Below are positions 1 through 9,259 of a DNA stretch of 64,000 nucleotides, piece after piece. The stretch is from Paracoccaceae bacterium (GTDB lineage: Bacteria > Pseudomonadota > Alphaproteobacteria > Rhodobacterales > Rhodobacteraceae). The stretch covers positions 1,908,136 through 1,972,135 of the forward strand of contig JAWPMR010000001.1 of the NCBI GenBank assembly GCA_033344815.1. Reading direction: 5' to 3'. Below the pieces are notes generated by a model. It searched no databases. It had not been told where the DNA came from and was given only the letters and a program-made list of their open reading frames with translations. The position numbers and the translations under genes are program-made. Within the stretch, counting starts at the first letter, position 1. The number at the start of each line of letters is the position of its first letter.

Positions 1-105
1 GTCAAGATGAGCTTTTACAACGTCGGACGGGCGCAGTGATCCGTTGGCATAACCATCGGTGATTTCTGCCAGGGACGGATAATGCGCATCACTCAGCAAA
101 CTCAC
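1..105 (-). CDS. Amidase, N-terminal fragment cut by window edge
   Basis: Reading from a GTG at 105 gives 35 codons that stay open to the window edge. The peptide (LSDAHYPSLAEITDGYANGS and onward) has the look of the N-terminal helix of amidase-signature enzymes, which usually open with a short hydrophobic helix and an S/T-x-x-ELV-x-AHL-type segment. The GTG follows directly after the TAG stop (106-108) of the upstream ABC ATPase, so the two are probably co-transcribed and translationally coupled. The catalytic Ser-Ser-Lys region lies outside the window, so the family call rests on the N-terminus only. If it is right, an amide-cleaving enzyme is encoded with a peptide-type importer, which suggests the imported substrate is an amide or a peptide. 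Confidence 0.6.
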   Translation of the reverse strand, partial: MSLLSDAHYPSLAEITDGYANGSLRPSDVVKAHLD

Positions 106-1743
106 CTAGTTAACCTTCGTGGCAGTAACATTCTTTTCAGAGAACCAGTCCTTGCCAGGCACAGCGGCAAGCAGTTCCCGGGTGTAGGATTCCGACGGGT
201 TTGCGAACATGGCCGATGTTGCCCCAACCTCGATCACTTTGCCGCGTTGCATCACGGCAATTCTGTCGCAGACCTGAGCAGCGACTCTCAGATCATGCGT
301 GATGAAGATCATTGAAAGATTCATGCGATCTCGGATTTCATCCAACAGTTTCAGGATTTGCGCCTGAATAGACACATCCAGTGCAGATACAGGTTCATCA
401 GCAACTAGGATCTCGGGTTCAAGCGCCAAAGCCCGTGCAATGCCGATACGCTGTCGCTGACCACCCGAAAACTCGTGCGGAAAGCGTTCATATGCACGCG
501 CGTCCAGACCAACAATGTCGAGCAATTCCAGCGTGCGGTCTTTGGCTTCCTTTGCGCTTGCCCCGTACATCATCGGTCCTTGCGCGATAATTTTACCAAT
601 GCGCGTGCGCGGATTCAAAGAAGCGAACGGATCCTGAAAAACCATCTGGATTTTCGAACGGTGGGGACGCATCGCGGCCCGCCCAAGCGGCCGCAGGTCG
701 GTATCACCAAGCAAGATCTGGCCCGCTTCAGCATCGTTCAACCGGACGATGCAGCGCGCCACGGTGGACTTGCCAGAGCCGCTTTCACCGACAATGCCAA
801 GTGTTTCACCGCGTGCCAGATCAATGGAGACATCGTCGGCTGCATGCACAACCCGGCCTTTACCCCCAAACAGCCCGCCGCCACTTCGGTAGGTCTTTTC
901 CAGGTTCTTTACCTTGAGCACCTGCTCCGTGGATCTCGGACGTGCCGGACGTGGCACGAGATCCGGCACGGCACTGATCAAAGCCTTGGTATAGGGATGA
1001 GAGGGGTTGCGCAGCACCTGATCCGTTGTACCCGTTTCTACAACCAGACCATTTTGCATGACACACACTCGATCAGCGATATCAGCGACAACGCCAAAAT
1101 CATGTGTGATGAACAAAACGCCCGTTCCGTGCGCGGCCTGCATCTCCTTGATCAGCTTCAGCACCTGCGCCTGTGTGGTCACGTCCAAAGCTGTAGTAGG
1201 TTCATCTGCAATCAGAATTTTGGGATCCAGAGCAAGCGCCATGGCGATCATGGCCCGCTGGCGTTGACCCCCAGAGAGTTCATGCGGATATGCTTTCAGT
1301 GTCTGTTCCGGATCCGGCAGTTGCACATCCTGCAAGAGTTTCAGCGCTCGACTGCGCCTTTCCTTGCCCGGCATCCGGTCGTGAAACCGAAAAACCTCGT
1401 CAATTTGCGTTCCAATCGTCATGACAGGATTCAAGGCCGTCATCGGTTCCTGAAAAATCATTGAGATTTCGGAGCCGCGGATTTCCCGCAAGCGTTCCTC
1501 GCTCGCCTGTGCCAGATCCTCACCTTCAAAAACCACGCTGCCTTTGGAGATTTTCACGTGCGGTTTGGGCAGCAGCCCCATAACCGCCCGCGCAGTCAGC
1601 GATTTGCCTGAGCCGCTTTCGCCCACAACACAGAGTATCTCATTGGGATCGAGTGACAGGTTCATGGTTTCGACGGCAAAGGGCCGCTGGCTTTCTGGCG
1701 GCAGTGAGACGTGCAAATCAGCAATTTCCAGAAGGCGGCTCAT
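106..1743 (-). CDS. Dipeptide/oligopeptide ABC importer, fused double ATPase
   Basis: The protein has 545 residues and two complete ABC ATPase domains in one chain, the arrangement of a DppD-DppF fusion (GsiA-like). Domain 1 has Walker A GESGSGKS near residues 41-48, signature LSGGQRQR and Walker B ILIADEPTTALD. Domain 2 has a second GESGSGKST, FSGGQRQR and ILVADEPVSALD. Oligopeptide-specific C-terminal segments follow each domain (for example NPSHPYTKAL and NPSESYTREL). It would energise import through the permeases encoded just upstream; its start overlaps the end of the DppC-like gene by 4 bp. An amidase gene starts immediately after its stop. The family is certain; the actual substrate (peptide, glutathione, opine or another amide) cannot be read from the sequence. 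Confidence 0.95.
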   Translation of the reverse strand: MSRLLEIADLHVSLPPESQRPFAVETMNLSLDPNEILCVVGESGSGKSLTARAVMGLLPKPHVKISKGSVVFEGEDLAQASEERLREIRGSEISMIFQEPMTALNPVMTIGTQIDEVFRFHDRMPGKERRSRALKLLQDVQLPDPEQTLKAYPHELSGGQRQRAMIAMALALDPKILIADEPTTALDVTTQAQVLKLIKEMQAAHGTGVLFITHDFGVVADIADRVCVMQNGLVVETGTTDQVLRNPSHPYTKALISAVPDLVPRPARPRSTEQVLKVKNLEKTYRSGGGLFGGKGRVVHAADDVSIDLARGETLGIVGESGSGKSTVARCIVRLNDAEAGQILLGDTDLRPLGRAAMRPHRSKIQMVFQDPFASLNPRTRIGKIIAQGPMMYGASAKEAKDRTLELLDIVGLDARAYERFPHEFSGGQRQRIGIARALALEPEILVADEPVSALDVSIQAQILKLLDEIRDRMNLSMIFITHDLRVAAQVCDRIAVMQRGKVIEVGATSAMFANPSESYTRELLAAVPGKDWFSEKNVTATKVN

Positions 1744-2570
1744 GTACGTTCCCTCAGCCGCGGGTTCAGTGCATCATTTATGCCCTCGCCAACAAGATTG
1801 ATCGCAAGCACCGTCACCAGAATTGCGATCCCGGGAAACGTGCAAACCCACCAGGCGGATCGCAAAAGCGTACGCCCAGCCCCGATCTGAAACCCCCAAC
1901 TCATGATGTTGGGATCACCAAGGCCGAGGAAAGCAAGACCACTTTCGATAAGAATTGCCGTTGCCACCATGAGCGAGCCGATAACAATAACAGGGGAGAG
2001 ACAATTGGGCAGGATTTCACCAAGCATGATCCGGAGATCGGACATGCCCAGAGTGTGACAGGCCTGCACGAATTCCCGGTTTCGCAACGACAGGAATTCA
2101 CCGCGCACCAATCGCGCGACCGCGGGCCAGGACACAACCGCGATCGCAATCACAATACTCTCGATCGAGGGCTTCATAATGGCCACCAAGAGTATCGCAA
2201 AAATAAAAGAGGGGATGGTCTGAAACATCTCGGTAAAGCGCATCAGCAGGTTGTCGATGATCCCCCCAAAGTATCCCGCAAACGCCCCCATCAAGATGCC
2301 CACAAACACGGCCACCAACGTTGCCAGTAATCCGATCAAGAGCGATGTCTTGGCCCCATGGGCGATCCCGGCAGCCACATCACGTCCAAGGCTGTCGCTG
2401 CCCAAAAGAAAGCCGTTTTCACCGGGAGGCGACATCGGTTTGCCCGCCAGACTGAATGGATCTTCCGGGTAGAACAGACCAGCCGTTGCCGCCAGGAATG
2501 TCATGAGAAAGAGGATCATCAAACCAATGACAGCGCCACGGTTTCGCACAAAGAGTTTCCAGAATGACAT
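1740..2570 (-). CDS. ABC importer permease, DppC-like
   Basis: The 276-residue inner-membrane protein has an N-terminal hydrophobic helix (LFVRNRGAVIGLMILFLMTF) and a BPD_transp_1 domain. The EAA loop that contacts the ATPase reads ACHTLGMSDLRIMLGEILPN. The segment PLGSDSLGRDV-type (here GFLLGSDSLGRDVAAGIAHG) is typical of the DppC/OppC family. It pairs with the DppB-like permease to form the transmembrane channel of a peptide-class importer. It lies 3 bp after the DppB-like gene and overlaps the ATPase gene by 4 bp, so it is inside one operon. Length is normal for the family. Confidence 0.95.
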   Translation of the reverse strand: MSFWKLFVRNRGAVIGLMILFLMTFLAATAGLFYPEDPFSLAGKPMSPPGENGFLLGSDSLGRDVAAGIAHGAKTSLLIGLLATLVAVFVGILMGAFAGYFGGIIDNLLMRFTEMFQTIPSFIFAILLVAIMKPSIESIVIAIAVVSWPAVARLVRGEFLSLRNREFVQACHTLGMSDLRIMLGEILPNCLSPVIVIGSLMVATAILIESGLAFLGLGDPNIMSWGFQIGAGRTLLRSAWWVCTFPGIAILVTVLAINLVGEGINDALNPRLRERT

Positions 2571-2573
2571 AGT

Positions 2574-3560
2574 TCAGTCCACCTCGATCCGGGGGTCGAG
2601 CGACGAATAGACGATGTCGACAACAAGATTGACTGCCACGACCAGCAGGGCAGACAGGAAAAATATCCCAAGGAGCAAGTTCAAGTCCCGGGAAAACAAG
2701 GCCTCAAAGGCCAGCATGCCCAGCCCGGGCCAGGCAAAAACAGATTCCACAATGACTGATCCGCCAATCAGGGCCCCAACCTGCACACCTGCCATTGTCA
2801 CCACTGGCAGCAAGGCGTTGCGCAAGACGTGAACGAACATGATCCGATTTTCCGTCACCCCTTTGGCACGTGCAGTGGTCACGTAATCCTGACCGGCCTG
2901 TTCGAGCATCGACGCGCGCATGAGGCGGGTGTAGAGCGCAAGATAGAACAACGCCAAAGTGATCGTGGGCAGAACGAGGTGGTGTGCGATATCTTTCACC
3001 CGGTCCCAGCCTTCATAAAACATCGCAAAATTTTCCATACCCGATGTCGGGAACCAACCAAGGTTCAAAGAGAACACGACGATAAGCATTAATCCGACCC
3101 AGAAAAGCGGCGTGGCGTAGGTAATCAATGCGAAAATCGATATCGCGGTATCGCGCCATGTATTCAATCCCATGGCCGCAACAAGACCCAGGAAAATGCC
3201 GAAGCTCACGGCAAGTGTAATGGTTGATACCATCAGCAGGACTGTAGCGAACAGGCGGTCGAAAATCAGCTCTCCGACAGGCATTTCGTGCCGGAATGAA
3301 TATCCAAGATCCAAGAACACAACGTTCTTAAGATATACGGCAAGTTGCACCGGAAGCGGCTGATCTAGTCCAAACTTCGCCCGTAATTCAGCCATATACT
3401 CAGGCGTTGCCGACCCTGCCTCTCCCGCCAAAACATCAACGGCATCACCTTCGGCCAACTGCAACAGAAGGAAGTTCAAAATGATAATCGCCAAAACGAT
3501 TGGGATGGCTTGAAGCAGCCGCTTTACGACATACCGCATGCGGCGCGCAAAATGTGACAC
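2574..3560 (-). CDS. ABC importer permease, DppB-like
   Basis: The 328-residue inner-membrane protein has an N-terminal transmembrane helix (YVVKRLLQAIPIVLAIIILN), the FGLDQPLPVQ segment characteristic of DppB/OppB proteins, several further membrane segments and a C-terminal EAA loop (ARAKGVTENRIMFVHVLRNA). It should form the translocation pore with the DppC-like partner encoded next. A strong hairpin separates it from the binding-protein gene upstream. Length and domain order are normal. Confidence 0.95.
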   Translation of the reverse strand: MSHFARRMRYVVKRLLQAIPIVLAIIILNFLLLQLAEGDAVDVLAGEAGSATPEYMAELRAKFGLDQPLPVQLAVYLKNVVFLDLGYSFRHEMPVGELIFDRLFATVLLMVSTITLAVSFGIFLGLVAAMGLNTWRDTAISIFALITYATPLFWVGLMLIVVFSLNLGWFPTSGMENFAMFYEGWDRVKDIAHHLVLPTITLALFYLALYTRLMRASMLEQAGQDYVTTARAKGVTENRIMFVHVLRNALLPVVTMAGVQVGALIGGSVIVESVFAWPGLGMLAFEALFSRDLNLLLGIFFLSALLVVAVNLVVDIVYSSLDPRIEVD

Positions 3561-3580
3561 GATTGAGATCCCCCGGGGAT

Positions 3581-3607
3581 GCCTCCGGCCCGGCGCGGGC
3601 CAGAGGC
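3581..3607 (-). terminator. Intercistronic hairpin between binding protein and permease genes
   Basis: A 12-bp arm (GCCTCCGGCCCG) and its near-perfect complement (one mismatch) flank a 3-nt GCG loop. It lies between the stop of the periplasmic binding protein and the start of the first permease. Such hairpins commonly protect the 3' end of the binding-protein message or partly terminate transcription, so that binding protein is made in excess over membrane subunits. No U-tract follows, so complete termination is unlikely. Confidence 0.6.
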
Positions 3608-3620
3608 TGATTATTTCAGA

Positions 3621-5216
3621 TTACTGTTCAATCCAAGCTCTGTCGAACGGTCCATAAGCCCCAAGCGCCGACGTGGCATGATCTTTCAGCTTATCATTGT
3701 ACACCGTCAGGAACTCCATTTCGAACACGTTTGCCACGGGCAGATCTTCGGCGAGAATGCCTTGGATCTCAGCATAGATTTTCGAACGTTTTTCGGCATC
3801 CGGCTCGACCGCACCGGCAGCCAAGAGGGCATCGATTTCGGAGTTCGAGTAGCGCGACGAATTCACAAAGGCCGTCCCCTGACGGATCTGGTCGGTACCA
3901 TAGTGACGGTGAACACCCAGCACCGGATCGGAAAGCTGGTAGAAGTAGTTGACGTTCATTTGGAAATCATAGTCTCCATACACCCGCTTGATCCAGGTCG
4001 GCACATCTTCATAACGCAGATCAACTTCGATCCCGAGTGGCAGCAACGCTTGCTTCATGTATTCGCCAGCACGGCGCCAATCTTCCCCGTAAGGAATCAG
4101 ATCCAGTGTGAAGGATGCGCGCACACCGTCCGCATTTGGTTCGATGCCAGCTTCATCCAGCACGGCGATCGCCGCTTCTGTGTCTCCATTGGACGGATAG
4201 TTTGGCATGCCAGCGGCATAAAGACCGGTTGCATCAAAGTTACTGGACAAAGCGGCCGTGGCGGATTTGCCATATCCAAACCAGATGTTTTCGATCAGGA
4301 ACTCGCGGTCCACCACCAGCGAAATAGCTTTGCGCATAGCCGGATTGTCGAATGGTGCGGTGGTCGTGTTGAACTCAATCAAGGCCATTGGGTTGATCAT
4401 TGAGTAGCCATCGGTCGTGACCGAGAAACCATCCATCTCACGCAAGCGAACGGCGTCAATATTCGGGATCGCACCATAAGCACCGTAAAGAACTTCACCA
4501 TTCTCCATTGCTGCAGTACGGGTTGATGCATCAGGAATAAAACGTCCTACGACACGGTCGAGATAGGGCAATCCAGGTTTCCAGTAGTTTTCGTTTTTGT
4601 CCAAACGAATATACTGACCTTTTTTCCACTCAACGAATTTGAATGCTCCAGTGCCTACAGGGTTGTTTACCAGATCGGCGCTCCGCAGATCTTCACCTTC
4701 AAGCAAATGCTTCGGAACAATCGGGCTTTCGTAACCAGAAAGCGCGCGCAACATATAGGGCGCCGGATTGGCAAGATTGAAAACCGCTGTGTGCTCATCG
4801 GGCGTATCGATAGATGTCACTTCGCGGAATGAATTCGGTCCCCTCGGGTGCACCTGCTTGAGGACATCCATCACCGTGAACTGAACGTCGGCGGAAGTGA
4901 ACGGCTCCCCGTCGTGCCAAGTCACCCCTTGGCGTAGGTTGAATGTAACGGTCTTGCCGTCCTCGCTGACCGCATAGCTTTCGGCGAGCGCAGGAACAAT
5001 GTTCAGATCGTTGTCATAATCAAACAGACCATCGTAAATCTTGGGTGCAACCAGACCAATTGGACCCGAGGTCGAAAGATAAGACGCCAACGATGGCGGC
5101 TCGGGCTGGACAATATACACAAACGTCCCGCCGGCGTCTTGCGCGCCAGCCAACCCAGGGGCAAAGGCCGTTCCAATTGCACACAGGGCCGCACCGACCC
5201 ATCTCCGAAAATTCAT
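3621..5216 (-). CDS. Periplasmic peptide-type binding protein (SBP_bac_5)
   Basis: The 531-residue protein begins with a Sec signal peptide (FRRWVGAALCAIGTAFAPGL, cleavage probably after AGA). A DppA/OppA-type family 5 solute-binding domain follows, with the usual openings EPPSLASYLS, SYAVSEDGKTVTFNLRQGV and WHDGEPFTSADV. It captures substrate in the periplasm for the permease/ATPase encoded downstream. It is the first gene of the minus-strand operon; its promoter should lie in the 770-bp gap above 5216. The substrate could be di- or oligopeptides, but family 5 proteins also bind sugars, opines and nickel, so no narrower call is made. Confidence 0.93.
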   Translation of the reverse strand: MNFRRWVGAALCAIGTAFAPGLAGAQDAGGTFVYIVQPEPPSLASYLSTSGPIGLVAPKIYDGLFDYDNDLNIVPALAESYAVSEDGKTVTFNLRQGVTWHDGEPFTSADVQFTVMDVLKQVHPRGPNSFREVTSIDTPDEHTAVFNLANPAPYMLRALSGYESPIVPKHLLEGEDLRSADLVNNPVGTGAFKFVEWKKGQYIRLDKNENYWKPGLPYLDRVVGRFIPDASTRTAAMENGEVLYGAYGAIPNIDAVRLREMDGFSVTTDGYSMINPMALIEFNTTTAPFDNPAMRKAISLVVDREFLIENIWFGYGKSATAALSSNFDATGLYAAGMPNYPSNGDTEAAIAVLDEAGIEPNADGVRASFTLDLIPYGEDWRRAGEYMKQALLPLGIEVDLRYEDVPTWIKRVYGDYDFQMNVNYFYQLSDPVLGVHRHYGTDQIRQGTAFVNSSRYSNSEIDALLAAGAVEPDAEKRSKIYAEIQGILAEDLPVANVFEMEFLTVYNDKLKDHATSALGAYGPFDRAWIEQ

Positions 5217-5990
5217 TTAAGTAACTCCATGTCAGACTTCTTGTTCTTTTGGTTCGTCACGACACAATGCCTTAATATTCCATTGCAGCAAGAGACTTAC
5301 GTGCCGCCTCCCCGAAACTCGTTAAAAACATTAAATAAAATTCTGTACTGCCTATTTTTTCGACAGCCGCTCGTCAAGCAAAGCCTCGAAGTAGAACACT
5401 TTCGAATCGTCCCTGCGGCATCGACAAATTTCTGCGAATGACGGAGCTGGAAGACTTTGATACCATCCTGAAACGCCGCCGGTTTCTTGGTGCGCGGCGG
5501 AAACTGGCAATATCAGATCAATGGCAGCCATCTTCAATTGCAGCCAAAAAGTTCGCCTTGTTGGACATCACAAATCAGATATTCGCCGTTGAATGCGTAC
5601 TTCGCAGTGTTGGCTTCGCGGTATTTCATAAGCCGACGCCTCTACGCTTAGGGGCAAATGACCTACATCACAATAAAATACAAGAATGACCTCTTCCCGG
5701 CCTTTGCAGTAATCGCTTTCAATTTTGCCATCCAGAAAGGGCTGAAATTCGGCTACTCAGTTTTTGAGAAGTGTCCTCTTGGTTTGTCGAAAAGTTCTCC
5801 TGTTTCTGTGATCTGCAGGAAGTCGCACAATTCTTGGATAAATCTTGTGCGCCGGCCCTATTGAAACGAAGATTAAATGGTGTGGCAGTCTCAGGTAAGT
5901 TCGTCGCTAGCAGGCTCGTTTGCAACATTCGAAAAAGAAAGAACAGAGCACCTCCAACAACAGCAGCCTGATCAGCGCCACTTGGTTGGT
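5217..5990. other. Intergenic stretch without recognised gene
   Basis: No reading frame here has a recognisable protein or convincing coding character. It should hold the promoter of the importer operon near its left side. The right end probably contains the terminal sequence of the decayed IS3 element, but no clean terminal inverted repeat could be paired. Confidence 0.5.
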
Positions 5991-7127
5991 TCACTTTGAA
6001 TGTTTGTGCATGATTGGCCTGGGTTTCATCGGGATGATGGTTTCCGGAGCCGGTGGGCGGTAGCCTGGGGCCCTATGTTGTCGTTTGGTGTTGTAGTGTT
6101 TCCTCCATTGTTCGATCAGGATTTGCGCCTCCCTTAGCGAGTAGAAGACCTCTCCGTTCAGCAGTTCATCCCGAAGCCTTGCATTGAAGCTTTCACAATA
6201 CCGGTTCTCCCAGGGCGAGCCGGACCCGATGTAGGCGGTCTTGGCACGGACTGCTGAGATTCATTCTCGAACGGCCTGAGCGATGAACTCTGGGCCGTTG
6301 TCTGACCGGATGTAGGCAGGGACACCGCGCAGAATGAACAAGTCGGTCAGCGCGTCGATACCCTCGGTCGAGTTCAGCCTCCTCTTCACTCGGATCGCGA
6401 GGCACTCCCGTCTGTGTTCATCCAGGATGTTGAGCGTCCGGAACGCTTTCCCATCATCGGTCCGATGATGAACGAAGTCATAGCTCCAGACATGGTTGCG
6501 GTATTCAGGCCTCAGCCGAACACAGGAACCATCCTTCAGCCAGAGCCGTCCTTTCTTTGGCTGTTTCAGGGGCACTTTGAGCCCTTCACATCGCCACAGG
6601 CGTTCGACCCGCTTGTCGTTGATCTGCCAGCCAGCATCTCTCAACAGAACCGCGATCCGGCGGTACCCGTATCGACCATATTGGCGCGTCAGCTCGATCA
6701 TGTCAGACACCAGACGATCTTCATCGGCGCGGCCAACGGGCACCCGCCTCTGTGTGGAGCGAGGCTGCCCCAGGACACGACAAGCACGACGCTCCGAGAT
6801 GTGGAGCTGACTCCGCACATGGTCAATGCAGGCACGGCGACGTGAAGAGCTCAGTCGTTTCCCCGTGCGGCCTACGACAGGACCAGCTTGTCCAGCGTCA
6901 GGTCCGATACCGCTCGCCGCAGCCGATCATTCTCCTTCTGAAGCCGCTTTAGCTCTTTCAGTTGGTCGGTTCCCATCCCACCATACTGCTTAGGCTAGCG
7001 ATAGAAGGTCTGTTCTGTGATCTGCACGTCGGATGGCGTCTACGCGCGCCATCCCTTGGCCGCACAGCACCTCAACCTGCCGCAACTTACTGACAATCTC
7101 TTCCGGCTTGTGTCGCTCGATTCCCAT
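5991..7127 (-). pseudogene. Decayed IS3-family element (orfA + orfB)
   Basis: orfA begins at 7127 (GIERHKPEEIVSKLRQVEVL) and shows the helix-turn-helix and the leucine-zipper-like part ELKRLQKENDRLRRAV, but these sit in different frames because of a frameshift near 7040. orfB (from about 6818) has the IS3 HTH_21 part GRYGYRRIAVLLRDAGW, the integrase core with YDFVHHRTDDG and SDNGPEF, and the C-terminal SPWENRYCESFNARLRDELL. The frame is broken at 6261-6263, where a TGA stands where family members have the Trp of a REWI-type motif; beyond it the same frame reads on to a TGA at 5991. With at least one frameshift and one nonsense codon the element cannot transpose by itself. Exact ends were not resolved. 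Confidence 0.85.
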
Positions 7128-7591
7128 CTTTGACCCTCCGATTCCTAACCATAGGGGCCGAACACTTCAGTGGGGCAGCACCATAAGATCAGAGCTGACA
7201 CGAGTTGTGCACTGTCTTCGGCTATAACGTCATGAAAACCGGCAGTGGTCTTGATAATGCGTCCCTGCCCCGTCGCGAAACCGGGTAACCATCTGTTCTT
7301 CGACCGAGGCCATGACGCCAATGCACTTGCAGGTGACAGCCATGTTGTCCGGTGTCGCGACCCTGGTCAGAAAAGCCGCATGCTCAGGAGGCAGTGTGTA
7401 CGTCTTGGTGGCGGGGGTCGAAATCGATAACCCGTGATGTCACCATGACACCAAGCCATTCCCGTACATATCGCTCTGCCAAGTCGGCTTTCTCTGCCAA
7501 CGCCTAGGAAGCACTCTTTGGAATGGTACGATTGCGCCGTCGAAGAGCGCCCGGACTCGTCGCTCAGATTTTTACTGTTACGGCAAGGTAT
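7128..7591. repeat. Probable transposase scrap and otherwise empty sequence
   Basis: On the plus strand near 7290-7390 a short peptide FFDRGHDANALAGDS resembles the DRGYDAD/DKGYDSD segment of DDE transposases of the IS5 class, followed by QKSRMLRR. No full domain can be assembled in any frame, so at best this is an old IS remnant next to the IS3 wreck. Nothing else was recognised here. Confidence 0.3.
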
Positions 7592-7611
7592 GGCCCGGCA
7601 TATGCCGGGCC
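7592..7611 (-). terminator. Perfect 20-bp palindrome downstream of mmsA
   Basis: GGCCCGGCATATGCCGGGCC is a perfect inverted repeat about 50 bp past the stop of the MmsA gene. It may act as a transcription terminator or 3'-end stabiliser for that minus-strand transcript. No U-run follows. Confidence 0.5.
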
Positions 7612-7659
7612 GCTGTTCAAAAGTGGCCGTTGATGGTTTGGATGCCACTAACCGGACCT

Positions 7660-9162
7660 TTAACCCAGAGTGGGCATGGTGAATTCAGGGTCGGAACGCC
7701 GACCGGATGGCCAACGCGTCGTGGTGGTCTTGATGCGGGTATAGAACCGTACGCCCTCCATCCCATGCATGTGATGCTCACCGAAGATAGAAGACTTCCA
7801 GCCGCCAAATGAGTGATACGCCATTGGAACGGGGATAGGCACGTTGATGCCGATCATGCCGACTTCAACATCCTGACTGAAGCTGCGCGCGGTATCACCG
7901 TCACGGGTGAAGATCGCGGTCCCATTGGCATAGTCGTGGCTATGCACCAGATCGAGCGCTTCCTGATAGGAATTCTTGCGCACCACGGACAGAACCGGAC
8001 CAAAGATTTCTTCTTTCCAGACGGCCATGTCCTCTGTGACATTGTCCAACAGCGTGCCGCCAAGGAAATACCCCCCCTCGTAGCCCTGCATATCCTGCGA
8101 GAAATCGCGCCCATCAACGACGACTTTGGCACCCTCAGATTCGCCAGTAGCGATATAACCGCGCACCTTTGCCAAGTGCTGTTCAGTGACCAAGGGCCCC
8201 ATTTCGGACGTCTTGTCGGTGGTCGGGCCGATTTTCAGCGCGTTGATCTTGGGCACCATGATGTCAATCAGCGCATCGGCGACAGCATCGGTCACGGGAA
8301 CCGCCACGGAGATTGCCATGCAGCGCTCGCCGGCTGATCCGTATGCCGCCCCCATCAGCGCATTCGCCGTCATTTCCAGATCCGCGTCGGGCATGATGAT
8401 GGCGTGGTTCTTCGCGCCACCAAGTGCTTGCACGCGCTTCCCGTTGGCGGTGCCGGTCTGGTGGATGTATTTTGCGATAGGCGTGGAGCCGACAAAGCTC
8501 ACGGCCTTGACATCAGGGCTATACAACAGCGCATCGACGGCTTCTTTGTCACCATTGACGACGTTGAACACGCCTGCGGGCAGACCAGCTTCGCTCAGCC
8601 ATTCGGCCAGTTTCAGCGAGGCCGATGGAACGCGCTCGGAGGGTTTCAACACAAAGGTATTGCCAGTCACGAGGGCCACAGGGAACATCCACATCGGCAC
8701 CATGGCGGGGAAATTGAACGGTGTGATGCCTGCGCAGACACCCAGGGCCTGACGGATGTTGTGGCTGTCGACGACTGAGCCCACATTCTCGGAAAACTCA
8801 CCTTTCATGAAGTTTGGTGCGCCGATTGCGAACTCTACGACTTCGAGACCGCGGGTGACTTCGCCTACAGCGTCGTCATGGGTTTTGCCATGCTCGGATG
8901 CGAGGATGCCCGCCAGCTCATCTGCGCGGTCCCACAGGATGTTCTTGAATTTATCCAGAATGCGCGCACGGCGCAGGACCGGAGTTTTTGACCATGTGGG
9001 GAACGCGGCTTTGGCGGCGGCGATGGCGGCGTCGACTTCGACGGTCGAGGCCAGTGGTACAGAGCGTTCGGACGCGCCAATGGCAGGGTTGAAAACGGGT
9101 TGTGTGCGACCTGATGTGCCCTGCACATGCGAGGCGCCAATGTAATGTGTAAGTTCGGTCAT
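7660..9162 (-). CDS. mmsA: Methylmalonate-semialdehyde dehydrogenase (CoA-acylating)
   Basis: The 500-residue aldehyde dehydrogenase oxidises methylmalonate or malonate semialdehyde with NAD and CoA to propionyl- or acetyl-CoA, in valine, inositol and beta-alanine catabolism. Diagnostic features are the opening HYIGASHVQGTSGR, TPFNFPAMVPMWMFP, FVGSTPIAKYIHQTGTANGK and the catalytic cysteine in GSAGERCMAIS. The end INVPIPVPMAYHSFGGWK is typical of MmsA rather than other ALDH members. The gene is read divergently from a LysR regulator at 9260, the likely controller. The length is normal for the family. Confidence 0.95.
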   Translation of the reverse strand: MTELTHYIGASHVQGTSGRTQPVFNPAIGASERSVPLASTVEVDAAIAAAKAAFPTWSKTPVLRRARILDKFKNILWDRADELAGILASEHGKTHDDAVGEVTRGLEVVEFAIGAPNFMKGEFSENVGSVVDSHNIRQALGVCAGITPFNFPAMVPMWMFPVALVTGNTFVLKPSERVPSASLKLAEWLSEAGLPAGVFNVVNGDKEAVDALLYSPDVKAVSFVGSTPIAKYIHQTGTANGKRVQALGGAKNHAIIMPDADLEMTANALMGAAYGSAGERCMAISVAVPVTDAVADALIDIMVPKINALKIGPTTDKTSEMGPLVTEQHLAKVRGYIATGESEGAKVVVDGRDFSQDMQGYEGGYFLGGTLLDNVTEDMAVWKEEIFGPVLSVVRKNSYQEALDLVHSHDYANGTAIFTRDGDTARSFSQDVEVGMIGINVPIPVPMAYHSFGGWKSSIFGEHHMHGMEGVRFYTRIKTTTTRWPSGRRSDPEFTMPTLG

Positions 9163-9259
9163 GGCTTGCTCCTGAAATTATGGCCCCGCTCTACAGTCTT
9201 GCTATCACCAAAAACATACACAATACTGATGAACTGTTATTCGAATTTGGATGTAATGG

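Noticed and set aside
475-1464. Plus-strand 329-codon open frame
   Set aside because: It is antisense to the clear ABC ATPase gene and has no protein-like motifs.
5438-5689. Plus-strand 83-codon frame in the importer's upstream gap
   Set aside because: No recognisable features, no good ribosome-binding site.
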